DNA from: Paludibacteraceae bacterium
Lineage (GTDB): Bacteria; Bacteroidota; Bacteroidia; Bacteroidales; Paludibacteraceae
Direction of reading: 5' to 3'
Assembly: GCA_905234835.1 (NCBI GenBank)
Contig: CAJOIZ010000001.1
Coordinates: forward strand, 124,001 to 188,000
Length of the DNA stretch: 64,000 nucleotides
Shown in pieces: positions 16,312 to 24,163 of this stretch. Numbering within the stretch: the first letter of the stretch is position 1; every line of letters begins with the position of its first letter. A program made the position numbers and the translations under genes. Below the pieces are notes generated by a model, which saw nothing but the letters and a program-made list of their open reading frames with translations, searched no databases and was not told where the DNA came from.

Positions 16312-17982
16312 TTATTCTACATCTTGAACCAATCTAATAGAATACGCCCTAAACTTTTTACTGCCACTATTACAATGAGCAAGAACCATATCATCCCAAA
16401 ATAAATTATATGATAGTTGTTGATACGTAGGATTAGGGAGTTTTGTCGTAGACCAATAATGTCCTCCATCATAATAAACATCTGTTCCCACTCTGGCTCC
16501 AACCTCAGGAAGAAAAACAACTCCCAACGATTCTAAAATTTGCCACTCTTGTATAGAATATGAGTTAACGACATTAACTCCTAAGTCAGGACTAAATGAA
16601 AGATTCGACGGAATTTCAAAATCATCTGGTAAGAATATCATTCCATATACACTATTTATTATAGCCCTACCTCGAAGATTAGCAGCATTCGTGCGCTGTT
16701 CTAATAGACAAATCCATTCATCTTTTGATAATGACCTCCATGTGTTCGCTACATCGCCGCCATTACTTATAGCATTATAAACACCCCAATCGGCATATTC
16801 ACATGCCCCCGTTAGGTCATTAGAGCCATCTCCTGCCGGATAATAATCCGATATATTCGTACTGATAGACCACGGCTGAAATGCTGCGGCTCCACTATTC
16901 CAACCACTTGTACCCCACCCAAACAAATCAATCCAACCATTGTAGGTTGAGGAGATAAGAGCATTATCACATTTTACATTATTTTCGTAGACAGTTCCTT
17001 CTGTTGCACTACCCACATAGTCCCATTGATGTTCGGCAAAACGCCATGTACCTTGTAGGGTTTTCCCGTCCGCACATTGATGGGTTCCTAAAGCGGCATT
17101 GTATTGCAAGTTGCCTCTTGAGAAACGGACTTTCTTTGTGGGACTGACGGAGAACTCGCCCGGCAGCGCGCCATTGTGAATCTTCTCTGTCATCTTTGTG
17201 GTTATGGGATAATAGCTGCCATTAGCGAAAGTGACATGGTCTTTCGTGCAAACATATACATCCGATTCCTGTAAAGCCGTCAGTGTGATGGTTTTGTCAG
17301 CGAAGCCCGGTATGGAGACAAAGAGTACGCCGTTTCCGTTCGCGGTATAGGTGGCGGCAGGTATATCGGTAAGCGTTACGATGTCACTCGTTCCGTCGTT
17401 GATGGTGAAAGAGGTCGGATTTAATAAGGCCGAGCCGTCCGCCTTGTCAATCAAAGTGAAGCGGACAACAGCCTGCTTGTTTTCAAACACAGCGTCAGCC
17501 GCAGATGTGATATTTCCACCTGAAACGGAAGCGACAGTCACACTTGCCTCCGCATAATCGCAATGAGCCGAGATGTATTCCAGTGTTCCGTCTTGTCCTA
17601 TATAGTCGGGACTCAGGAACTTCAGCGTCAGGATGTCCGACGGCTCGATAATGCCCTTCAAATCACCCGACAGCGTAGTTCTTGCCCCGCTGCTTTGAGC
17701 GATCAATACCCCGCTAACAGCGGTGTTCTTGGTCACATTGTAAACCGTCACCTCTTCGCCTGCAGCCCAAGATGCGTTTACAGTTGTTCCGTCCAAGCCA
17801 AGTACACGGCGGGGCGTGTTGGCAGGGTGGTCCTGGGCTTTGTCAGCATTGACCACCATGTGGTATTTCTGCACTTTCGCAGGCTCCTGCGGATTGTTGT
17901 TGTCGTTCTTGGAACAACCGCCCGTGATGATGCTTATTGCCAACATGGCAATCATGCAAGCATAATAAATCTTGTTTGTCAT
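16312..17982 (-). CDS. Secreted lipoprotein with Fibrobacter/Bacteroidales paralogous (FISUMP-like) domain
   Basis: 556 residues from the ATG at 17982. That start is favoured by GGAGG 8 nt upstream and by the signal peptide right after it, with lipobox ITGGC then SKNDN. Residues about 30-260 form a beta-rich N-terminal region like those of Mfa2/fimbrillin-type surface lipoproteins. From about 270 the protein has the paralogous-domain hallmarks: FSVSPTKKVRFSRGNLQYN, WRFAEHQWDYVG, then LFGWGTSGWNSG, WRSLSKDEW, and the terminal IRLVQDVE. This domain type is found in many surface proteins of gut Bacteroidales; its function is unknown. The 5' half is GC-richer (33 of 60 bases at 17641-17700) than the 3' half (24 of 60 at 16681-16740), which suggests a mosaic gene. 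A 50-residue ORF ends 19 bp upstream. Confidence 0.8.
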   Translation of the reverse strand: MTNKIYYACMIAMLAISIITGGCSKNDNNNPQEPAKVQKYHMVVNADKAQDHPANTPRRVLGLDGTTVNASWAAGEEVTVYNVTKNTAVSGVLIAQSSGARTTLSGDLKGIIEPSDILTLKFLSPDYIGQDGTLEYISAHCDYAEASVTVASVSGGNITSAADAVFENKQAVVRFTLIDKADGSALLNPTSFTINDGTSDIVTLTDIPAATYTANGNGVLFVSIPGFADKTITLTALQESDVYVCTKDHVTFANGSYYPITTKMTEKIHNGALPGEFSVSPTKKVRFSRGNLQYNAALGTHQCADGKTLQGTWRFAEHQWDYVGSATEGTVYENNVKCDNALISSTYNGWIDLFGWGTSGWNSGAAAFQPWSISTNISDYYPAGDGSNDLTGACEYADWGVYNAISNGGDVANTWRSLSKDEWICLLEQRTNAANLRGRAIINSVYGMIFLPDDFEIPSNLSFSPDLGVNVVNSYSIQEWQILESLGVVFLPEVGARVGTDVYYDGGHYWSTTKLPNPTYQQLSYNLFWDDMVLAHCNSGSKKFRAYSIRLVQDVE

Positions 17983-18001
17983 CGTGTTGTCCTCCATTGT
18001 T

Positions 18002-18154
18002 TTAGTTTCCCCAAACCGCTTCGGGACGGGGTGTATAACTTGAGCGGACACCGCTCACTCCATTAAGACCGCTTTCCGGACTTACCTCCAGAATCTGCGC
18101 CTGCAAATACACTGCGGCAACACTCGTCGCCGGTTGCTGGTAATGTTTGTTCAT
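18002..18154 (-). CDS. Small 50-residue protein upstream of the lipoprotein gene
   Basis: A 50-codon ORF runs from ATG at 18154 to TAA at 18004-18002. It starts MNKHYQQPATSVAAVYLQAQ and ends RPEAVWGN, with no signal peptide or membrane segment. Short proteins opening M(K/N)K-x-Y-x-x-P-x-T-x-V are often seen in front of surface lipoprotein genes in Bacteroidales; I recall the pattern but cannot name a family. The stop lies 19 bp before the lipoprotein start, and the ribosome site of that gene lies in the gap. The ORF sits just after a 325-nt structured leader, so it is probably the first gene of the transcript. Function unknown. Confidence 0.6.
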   Translation of the reverse strand: MNKHYQQPATSVAAVYLQAQILEVSPESGLNGVSGVRSSYTPRPEAVWGN

Positions 18155-18479
18155 ACGTTTGATTGTTTTATGTTGGTTAATGTTCAGTTCCCATATACAA
18201 ACAAAGCGTGAAGTTCACTTGTCCTTCACGCTAACCCAGGGCTTCGCAATCCCCGCTAAAAGTAGAAAAACAACCGAAGTCCACGCCCGATATATAAACC
18301 CGCCCGCCCATTGGGCGAGGACGGATATACATATCCACGGGACATTCATTGTTGCTGTCTGGACTTTTAGCTGAATGTTGCGAAGATTCGGGTTAGTCGC
18401 AAACAACGTCAATAAACGCCTTTTATGTCCTTGCTGTTTAACGTCGGCAAGCGACGGCACGCAGTTATTGCTGCTTTTG
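18155..18479 (-). ncRNA. Structured 5' leader, possible attenuator with leader peptide
   Basis: The predicted start near 18479 leaves 325 nt before the 50-residue ORF. The leader holds a possible 44-codon peptide ORF (18349 to 18215, MNVPWICIS...WVSVKDK), a short hairpin CGCCCA/TGGGCG (18305-18317) and, near its end, a perfect 9-bp stem AGCGTGAAG/CTTCACGCT (18232-18224 with 18213-18205) followed by TTTGTTTG. The peptide's TGA falls in the loop of this hairpin. That is the layout of translation-coupled attenuation, but it may also be a conserved multi-copy RNA element. No amino-acid run that would name a regulatory signal is seen in the peptide; Trp occurs four times. Confidence 0.4.
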
Positions 18480-18485
18480 CGGGGG

Positions 18486-18517
18486 CAAAGATACGGCGGT
18501 ATTTGTATATGCGCAAA
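18486..18517 (-). promoter_or_regulatory. Promoter of the small ORF and FISUMP lipoprotein operon
   Basis: The minus strand reads TTTG at 18517-18514, a 20-bp spacer and TATCTTTG at 18493-18486. This is a full match to the Bacteroidota consensus. Confidence 0.75.
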
Positions 18518-18704
18518 CGGCGAGAGGGAAGCCGGATTATATCCGACATAACGGAAGAAAAACCTGTGCCGACTGGCAGCGCTGCAAAATAAGAAGAAGA
18601 TGGGTTGCGGGGGATATGCGGGACAATGAACGACGCTTTGGTCATCAATTAACAACAAAACCGAGGCGGAAGGATGAGAGTACGGAGGGAGTAAGATGGG
18701 GTAT

Positions 18705-18840
18705 GATATCAGTACGGTGAGGTCTACTTAATGTATCGTATATCTATCGTGTATCTATCGTATATCTATCGTGTCGTTGCCGTACCTTGTTACTGCGTGT
18801 TAGGGAGCTGCGCTGTTGGGGACTGCGTGTTGGGGAGTGT
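18705..18840. repeat. Composite repeat, copy A (11-bp and 14/16-bp units)
   Basis: After GGTCTACTTAATGTATCG comes a tandem of an 11-bp unit (CGTATATCTAT, about four copies, 18733-18775), then imperfect 14-16-bp units with CTGCGTGTTGGGGA (18792-18838). A longer copy lies at 44080-44276. Both precede the promoter of a plus-strand gene for a secreted protein. Confidence 0.7.
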
Positions 18841-18910
18841 TCATGTTTATGATTTATGATTTATGGTTTATGATTTCAAATTGCAAATTGCAAATTGCAA
18901 ATTTATGGTT
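18841..18910. repeat. Heptameric repeat patch
   Basis: Units TATGATT/TATGGTT followed by CAAATTG/CAAATTT, about nine 7-bp units. It belongs to the same family as the larger arrays at 39440-39970 and 42755-43035. Confidence 0.7.
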
Positions 18911-18988
18911 TAGACTGCGGGAAGAGAAGTAGGCTTTCCGAGATGAAGAAAAACTTAGTTTTAATGTGCAGGATTGAGCAAAAAGCAG

Positions 18989-18996
18989 TACTTTTG
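18989..18996 (+). promoter_or_regulatory. Candidate -7 element for the surface protein gene
   Basis: TACTTTTG matches TAnnTTTG; no good -33 TTTG is seen 19-20 bp upstream. The leader to the start at 19164 is about 160 nt, purine-rich, and contains near-repeats AGACAAGAAAGGCA and AGACAAGCAAGGCA. Confidence 0.45.
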
Positions 18997-19163
18997 CCGC
19001 TGTTCGGGGGATGTTAGACCAGAACAGGATACGGGATAACAGGTATAGGAACAAACAGGTCGGGGCATAAAAGAGGCAAAAGATAAGAAAGGTATAAGAC
19101 AAGAAAGGCAATAGATAAAAGACAAGCAAGGCAAACATAAGAAATAAAAGAAAGGGACAGAAG

Positions 19164-20213
19164 ATGAAGAAGTTATTCGTGATTACGCTGAGTATGGTAT
19201 GCATGGGAGCATGGGCACAGGAGAGTGTGAATCCGTACATATCGCGGGTGTTCGAGTACCGTCCCGCACCCGGGCAATTCATCAACACACTTCCCGCCTG
19301 CGAAGAAGGCGACACGGAAGAGACCATGGCACAGAAAGCCGAAGAATGTCTCGCCGACAACAACCAAGTAATGATCTCATTAGGCGGCTTCGGCGGGTAC
19401 GTGGTGTTCGGATTCGACCACGAGGTGCTGAACGTGGCAGGTCAGTACGACATGAAGATACTGGGCAACTCGTTCTACTCTGCCACGCAGAAAGAGGGCG
19501 AGCCATTAGGCGGAAGCAGTGAGCCGGGTATCGTGATGGTGAGCCGCGACGACAACGGTAACGGTCTGCCCGATGACGAATGGTATGAACTGGCGGGTTC
19601 GGAGGAGACAAACGAGCAGACACTGTTCGACTACTCCATCACTTACTACCGTCCCAATGAAGACACTCCCGCCGAGGAGTATATACGCTGGACAGACAGC
19701 AAGGGCGCAACCGGGTATATACCTAAGAACTCGTTCCACAACCAGCCGTACTATCCCGAATGGATAGCAGGCGACGAGATGACTTTCACGGGCACCCGAC
19801 TGCGCGACAACGGCATAGACACAAGCGGCAAAGGGACGTACTACGTGCTGTACTGCTTCGACTGGGGGTACGCAGACGACCAGCCTAACGAAGTGAAAGA
19901 CCATCCCGAACGTCACGTGTCGGAGTTCGATTTGGACTGGGCAGTGGACAAGAACCGACAGAAAGTGCACTTGGACGGCATCCACTTCGTGAAGGTGTAT
20001 AACGCTATGAACCAAGTGTGCGGCTGGTTAGGCGAGACGAGTACGGAAGTGCTTGGGGCATACGACCTGCATCCCGAAGCAACACCATCGACCGCGCTGT
20101 GGGAGAGCCGCGGCTCCACAGCGAACGGTCTTCGCAAAGAGGTGCGCGACGGGCGTATGGTGATAGTCCGCAACGGCGAAAAATACTCGCTGACGGGTCA
20201 AAAGGAGCAATAA
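19164..20213 (+). CDS. Secreted cell-surface protein with C-terminal RNG...GQ motif
   Basis: 349 residues. The N terminus is a Sec signal peptide (KKLFVITLSMVCMGAWAQ, cleavage likely after AWA). The mature part contains SLGGFGGYVVFGFDHEV and a calcium-loop-like DDNGNGLPDDEWYELAGSE, seen in surface proteins of gut Bacteroidales that are often annotated only as cell surface protein. The C terminus, DGRMVIVRNGEKYSLTGQ, matches the ends of the giant protein and the BspA-like protein in this window, so it may be a sorting or anchoring signal. No catalytic motif is seen. It is followed by rseP, which has its own promoter. Confidence 0.75.
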   Translation: MKKLFVITLSMVCMGAWAQESVNPYISRVFEYRPAPGQFINTLPACEEGDTEETMAQKAEECLADNNQVMISLGGFGGYVVFGFDHEVLNVAGQYDMKILGNSFYSATQKEGEPLGGSSEPGIVMVSRDDNGNGLPDDEWYELAGSEETNEQTLFDYSITYYRPNEDTPAEEYIRWTDSKGATGYIPKNSFHNQPYYPEWIAGDEMTFTGTRLRDNGIDTSGKGTYYVLYCFDWGYADDQPNEVKDHPERHVSEFDLDWAVDKNRQKVHLDGIHFVKVYNAMNQVCGWLGETSTEVLGAYDLHPEATPSTALWESRGSTANGLRKEVRDGRMVIVRNGEKYSLTGQKEQ

Positions 20214-20226
20214 GACGTAAAAAGTT

Positions 20227-20256
20227 TTGCTCATAGAAAACTTTTCCGTACTTTCG
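20227..20256 (+). promoter_or_regulatory. Promoter of rseP
   Basis: TTG (20227-20229, within TTTTG), a 19-bp spacer and TACTTTCG (20249-20256), one base off TAnnTTTG. The rseP start is 75 bp downstream. Confidence 0.65.
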
Positions 20257-20331
20257 CGGCGTTTTGTGTGCATACCGTCTGCGAGGGTACGGAATGTTAT
20301 TGCAAAGGAACGAATATAAGACAAAGACACT

Positions 20332-21774
20332 ATGATACAAGTAATCCAACTCATTCTGGCGCTGAGCTTTTTAGTGGTCATCCACGAGTTCGGGCATTTT
20401 GCCTTTGCGCGCCTGTTCCACGTACGCGTGGAGAAGTTCTACCTGTTTTTTGACTACAAGTTCGCGCTGCTGCGTGCCAAACGCATCAACGGCCGTTGGC
20501 AATTCCGCTTCCTCTCGCGCAAGTTGGAGGAGAACGACGAATGGCTGCAACACCCTGACAATACCGAATGGGGTATAGGCTGGATCCCCTTCGGCGGCTA
20601 CTGCGCGATAGCCGGTATGGTGGACGAGACACACGATGCGAAGTCGTTGGGTCAGAGCGCACAGCCGTGGGAATTCCGCACGAAGAACGTATGGCAACGT
20701 CTGCTCATCATATCAGGCGGTATATTAGTGAACTTCGTTGCGGCACTGCTAATCTTCGGTATGCTGCTGTTCCACTGGGGCGAAGACTCGCTGCCGTTGC
20801 GCAATATAGACAGAGGGCTGTACTTCTCGGAACTGTTAGAGAAAGAGGGCTTCCAACAGCAAGACAAGATTGTGTCGATTAACGGAACAGAGCCTGAGAC
20901 ACTTGGCGAAGTGGTGCAATGGATTATCATCGAGGGGAAACGCGACGTAGTGGTATCGCGAGGCAACGAAACAGTAACCCTGCAGATGAGCGAAGACCTT
21001 GGCAACCGCTATCTGGCGCTGCAGAACGACTTTGACCGCCGCGAGCGCGACAAAGCCCGCCAAGACCCTGCCTACGTCAAACAGCGGTATATACTGATTG
21101 ACGAGTTCTATCCGTTTGTGATTGACTCCGTGTTCCCGAACACAGCAGCAGACTATGCCGGTTTGCAGAAGAACGACAGCATAACCGCCATCAACGGCGT
21201 GCCGACCCCGTGCTTTGCGATGCTCAAAGAGCAATTGCGGCAGCACCCCCTCGACAGCGTCAGCATCACTTACTACCGTGACGGCGAAGAGCGGACGGCA
21301 TACGCCTTCATCGGCGACCAATGCCGATTGGGCGTTTATGAGAAGGGACCTCTGAACTACTTCTCGTTAGAACACAAGGATTACACGTTCTTTGAGGCTA
21401 TCCCCGCGGGCATCGTTTACGGCTGGAACTACCTGAAGATGTACATCAAGCAGTTCCGATTAGTGTTCTCGAAAGAGGGAGCACAGTCGTTAGGCGGCTT
21501 CGGCGCCATCGGTCAGATGTTCCCAAAGTTCTGGGACTGGGCTGTGTTCTGGAACATGACCGCCGTACTGTCACTGATATTAGCGTTCATGAACTTCCTC
21601 CCCATACCCGGCTTGGACGGCGGGTATATCCTGTTCCTGCTGTTTGAAATCGTAACAGGACGTCAACCAAGCGACAAGTTCCTTGAACGGGCAAACATGG
21701 TCGGTCTGATTATCCTGATTGCACTGCTGCTGTTCGCCAACGGGAACGACCTGCTGAAGTGGCTGTTTTTTTAG
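20332..21774 (+). CDS. rseP: RIP metalloprotease RseP (site-2 protease)
   Basis: 480 residues. Zinc-binding HEFGH is at residues 18-22 in the first membrane helix, and the third ligand Asp is in NFLPIPGLDGG near 430. Two PDZ-type segments lie in the periplasmic loop, the second clearest (GLQKNDSITAINGVPTPCF). It cleaves anti-sigma factors or signal-peptide remnants inside the inner membrane. The membrane helices and the GG-type loop near 50-90 are in the usual order. A heptameric repeat array fills the gap to the next gene. Confidence 0.93.
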   Translation: MIQVIQLILALSFLVVIHEFGHFAFARLFHVRVEKFYLFFDYKFALLRAKRINGRWQFRFLSRKLEENDEWLQHPDNTEWGIGWIPFGGYCAIAGMVDETHDAKSLGQSAQPWEFRTKNVWQRLLIISGGILVNFVAALLIFGMLLFHWGEDSLPLRNIDRGLYFSELLEKEGFQQQDKIVSINGTEPETLGEVVQWIIIEGKRDVVVSRGNETVTLQMSEDLGNRYLALQNDFDRRERDKARQDPAYVKQRYILIDEFYPFVIDSVFPNTAADYAGLQKNDSITAINGVPTPCFAMLKEQLRQHPLDSVSITYYRDGEERTAYAFIGDQCRLGVYEKGPLNYFSLEHKDYTFFEAIPAGIVYGWNYLKMYIKQFRLVFSKEGAQSLGGFGAIGQMFPKFWDWAVFWNMTAVLSLILAFMNFLPIPGLDGGYILFLLFEIVTGRQPSDKFLERANMVGLIILIALLLFANGNDLLKWLFF

Positions 21775-21875
21775 TTGAGAGTTGATAGTTGAAAGTTGAG
21801 AGAAGTTATAAAGTTTATAGTTGAAAGTTGAAAGTTGAGAGAAGTTATAAGTTTATAGTTGAGGGTTGAAAGTTT
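21775..21875. repeat. Heptameric repeat array between rseP and the acetyltransferase gene
   Basis: About 100 bp of GTTGAGA/GTTGATA/GTTGAAA units with GTTTATA units and interspersed AGAAGTTATAA. The ATG of the next gene lies at the edge of a TTTATGA unit, so the array supplies the start region. Confidence 0.75.
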
Positions 21876-22451
21876 ATGAATAATAATGTGTTTGTGCATC
21901 CGTCTTCGTTTGTCGATGAGGGGTGCGTGATAGGAGAAGGGACAAAGATATGGCATTTCAGCCATATAATGCAGGGCTGCACCATAGGCCCGCAGTGCAA
22001 TATAGGTCAGAACGTGGTCATATCGCCGGACGTGGTATTAGGCCGCAACTGCAAGATACAGAACAACGTAAGCGTCTATACGGGCGTGCGCTGCGAGGAC
22101 GATGTGTTCCTCGGACCAAGTATGGTGTTCACCAACGTCATCAATCCCCGCGCTGCCGTGTCACGCAAGGACGAGTACCGCCCCACCCTGCTGAAGCGGG
22201 GAGCAAGTGTCGGCGCAAACGCGACCATCGTATGCGGACATACATTGGGCGAATACTGCCTGATAGGTGCCGGTTCGGTCGTAACGAAAGACGTGCCCGC
22301 CTATGCGCTGATGGTCGGCAATCCTGCCCGCCGTATCGGCTGGGTAAGCCAACATGGCGAGAAACTGCAGTTTGACGCAGACGGCATGGCACAGTGTCCC
22401 GCTACAGGCGAGAAGTACCGGCTGCAAGATGGAAGAGTAGAGAAAGTATAA
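21876..22451 (+). CDS. wbpD: UDP-2-acetamido-3-amino-2,3-dideoxyglucuronate N-acetyltransferase-like protein
   Basis: 191 residues, a left-handed parallel beta-helix acyltransferase. Hexapeptide repeats run from about residue 15 to 150 ([30 protein letters not shown] and later). The segment [20 protein letters not shown] followed by [10 protein letters not shown] closely resembles WbpD/WlbB, which makes the 2,3-diacetamido sugar nucleotide of some O-antigens using acetyl-CoA. Other genes of that pathway are not in the window, so the exact sugar is uncertain and another sugar O- or N-acetyltransferase is possible. It has no promoter that I could see, and begins directly after a repeat array. 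dnaX follows after 15 bp. Confidence 0.8.
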   Translation: MNNNVFVHPSSFVDEGCVIGEGTKIWHFSHIMQGCTIGPQCNIGQNVVISPDVVLGRNCKIQNNVSVYTGVRCEDDVFLGPSMVFTNVINPRAAVSRKDEYRPTLLKRGASVGANATIVCGHTLGEYCLIGAGSVVTKDVPAYALMVGNPARRIGWVSQHGEKLQFDADGMAQCPATGEKYRLQDGRVEKV

Positions 22452-22466
22452 ACAACACAGCAACAT

Positions 22467-24161
22467 ATGGATAGTCCTTATATCGTTTCAGCCCGCAAGT
22501 ACCGTCCCACGACGTTCGATTCGGTGGTAGGCCAGCAATCGCTGACAGACACGCTGCGCAACGCCATCCGGACCGGCAAACTGGCTCATGCGTACCTTTT
22601 CTGCGGTCCGCGAGGTGTCGGCAAGACCACATGTGCTCGCATCTTCGCCAAGACCATCAACTGTCTGAATCCGACCGCCGACCACGAGGCGTGCAACGAG
22701 TGCGAGTCGTGCCAAGCCTTCAACGAGCAACGGAGTTTCAATATCCACGAATTGGACGCGGCCAGCAACAACTCGGTGGACGACATCCGCACGCTGATTC
22801 AAGAGGTGCGCATACCGCCGCAGATAGGCAAGTACAGCGTGTATATCATCGACGAGGTACACATGCTCTCAGCAGGTGCATTCAATGCGCTGCTGAAGAC
22901 ATTGGAAGAGCCGCCATCGTATGCCATATTCATCCTTGCCACCACAGAGAAGCACAAGGTGCTGCCCACCATATTGAGCCGCTGCCAAGTGTATGACTTC
23001 CAGCGCATCACAATAACGGACATCGTAAAACATCTTCAGTCAGTAGCCCAGCAAGAAGGCATTGAGGCAGAAGAGGAGGCATTGGGCGTTGTGGCGAAGA
23101 AAGCGGACGGAGGAATGCGCGACGCACTGTCCATCTTCGACCAGTTGGTGGCTTTCTGCGGGAACAAGATAACCTACCAGCAGACCATCGAGGTACTGAA
23201 CATATTGGACACGGACTACTATTTCCGCATAGTAACGGCGGCTCTCTCGGGCGATGTGGTGCAAGCGCTGCTGCTGTTTGACGAGGTGCTGCAGAAAGGC
23301 TTTGATGCAGGTCAGTTTGTGGTCGGTTTGGCAGGTCACCTACGCGATGTATTGGTATCCAAAGACACACAAACGCTACCCCTGTTAGAGACCGCCGAGT
23401 CGGTACGAGAGCAATACAAGACACAGGCAAGCCAGTGTCCCGCGACGTGGATATTCGCATCACTGAATATACTGAACGACTGCGATATGCGCTACCGCAC
23501 GTCCTCCAACAAGCGGTTGGTGGTAGAGATGGGACTGATCAAGTGGTGCGGACTGGTACAGCAGGCGGCACAGCCTGTTCCTGCCGCCACACCGCAGGTT
23601 CAGCAGACGGTTCCGGCACCCAAACCCGTTCCCGCCGCCACGCAACCCGTTCAGGCGCAACCGAAGGCTGGTCCGACCATTCCTTCCATTCCGACTATCC
23701 CGACTATTCCTTCCATACGTCCAGTGGCAACCGTACAGAGTCCCGCTACTTCTACGGACAGCGCCACCGACTCAACGACCAACGAGAGCAACGGGGGACA
23801 GCACCGCCCTTTTACGCGGGACCAGTTTAATGACGCGTGGATTGGTCTGAAACGCCACTTCCCCCGTGAAGAGCGTCTGTTAGCCATAATGTCGGAGAAC
23901 AAGCCACAGTTGGACGGCGAGCAGATACGTATAGGCGTGTCCAATCCGTGGCAGAAAGAGGAGGTGATGCGTTTCCAGAAGGAAATGCAGGCTTTTCTCC
24001 GTCAGACATTGGGCAATGACGGTATCGAAATAGAGGTTACGATTGATACATCGCTTCAGACACATACCGCCTATACCGCAGAAGAGAAGATGAAGCGGAT
24101 GACGAAGGAGCATCCCGAATTAGAGAGTTTCCGCAAGACATTAGGATTAGTGATTGAATAA
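22467..24161 (+). CDS. dnaX: DNA polymerase III subunit gamma/tau
   Basis: 564 residues. Walker A GPRGVGKTT is near residue 47, the zinc module has Cys residues in NCLNP and CNECESC, Walker B is YIIDEVHML, and the SRC sensor is in TILSRCQVYDF. Residues 1-370 form the clamp-loader AAA+ core. A Pro/Thr/Ile-rich linker (about 380-440) leads to a tau-type C-terminal domain from about 450. No slippery A-run for programmed frameshifting was noted. It loads the sliding clamp at the replication fork. ygiQ starts 2 bp after its stop. Confidence 0.95.
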   Translation: MDSPYIVSARKYRPTTFDSVVGQQSLTDTLRNAIRTGKLAHAYLFCGPRGVGKTTCARIFAKTINCLNPTADHEACNECESCQAFNEQRSFNIHELDAASNNSVDDIRTLIQEVRIPPQIGKYSVYIIDEVHMLSAGAFNALLKTLEEPPSYAIFILATTEKHKVLPTILSRCQVYDFQRITITDIVKHLQSVAQQEGIEAEEEALGVVAKKADGGMRDALSIFDQLVAFCGNKITYQQTIEVLNILDTDYYFRIVTAALSGDVVQALLLFDEVLQKGFDAGQFVVGLAGHLRDVLVSKDTQTLPLLETAESVREQYKTQASQCPATWIFASLNILNDCDMRYRTSSNKRLVVEMGLIKWCGLVQQAAQPVPAATPQVQQTVPAPKPVPAATQPVQAQPKAGPTIPSIPTIPTIPSIRPVATVQSPATSTDSATDSTTNESNGGQHRPFTRDQFNDAWIGLKRHFPREERLLAIMSENKPQLDGEQIRIGVSNPWQKEEVMRFQKEMQAFLRQTLGNDGIEIEVTIDTSLQTHTAYTAEEKMKRMTKEHPELESFRKTLGLVIE

Positions 24162-24163
24162 CC

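Noticed and set aside
18215..18658. 147-codon minus-strand ORF covering the leader
   Set aside because: The first two thirds lie upstream of the predicted transcription start; only the last 44 codons are in the transcript and are treated as a leader peptide candidate.
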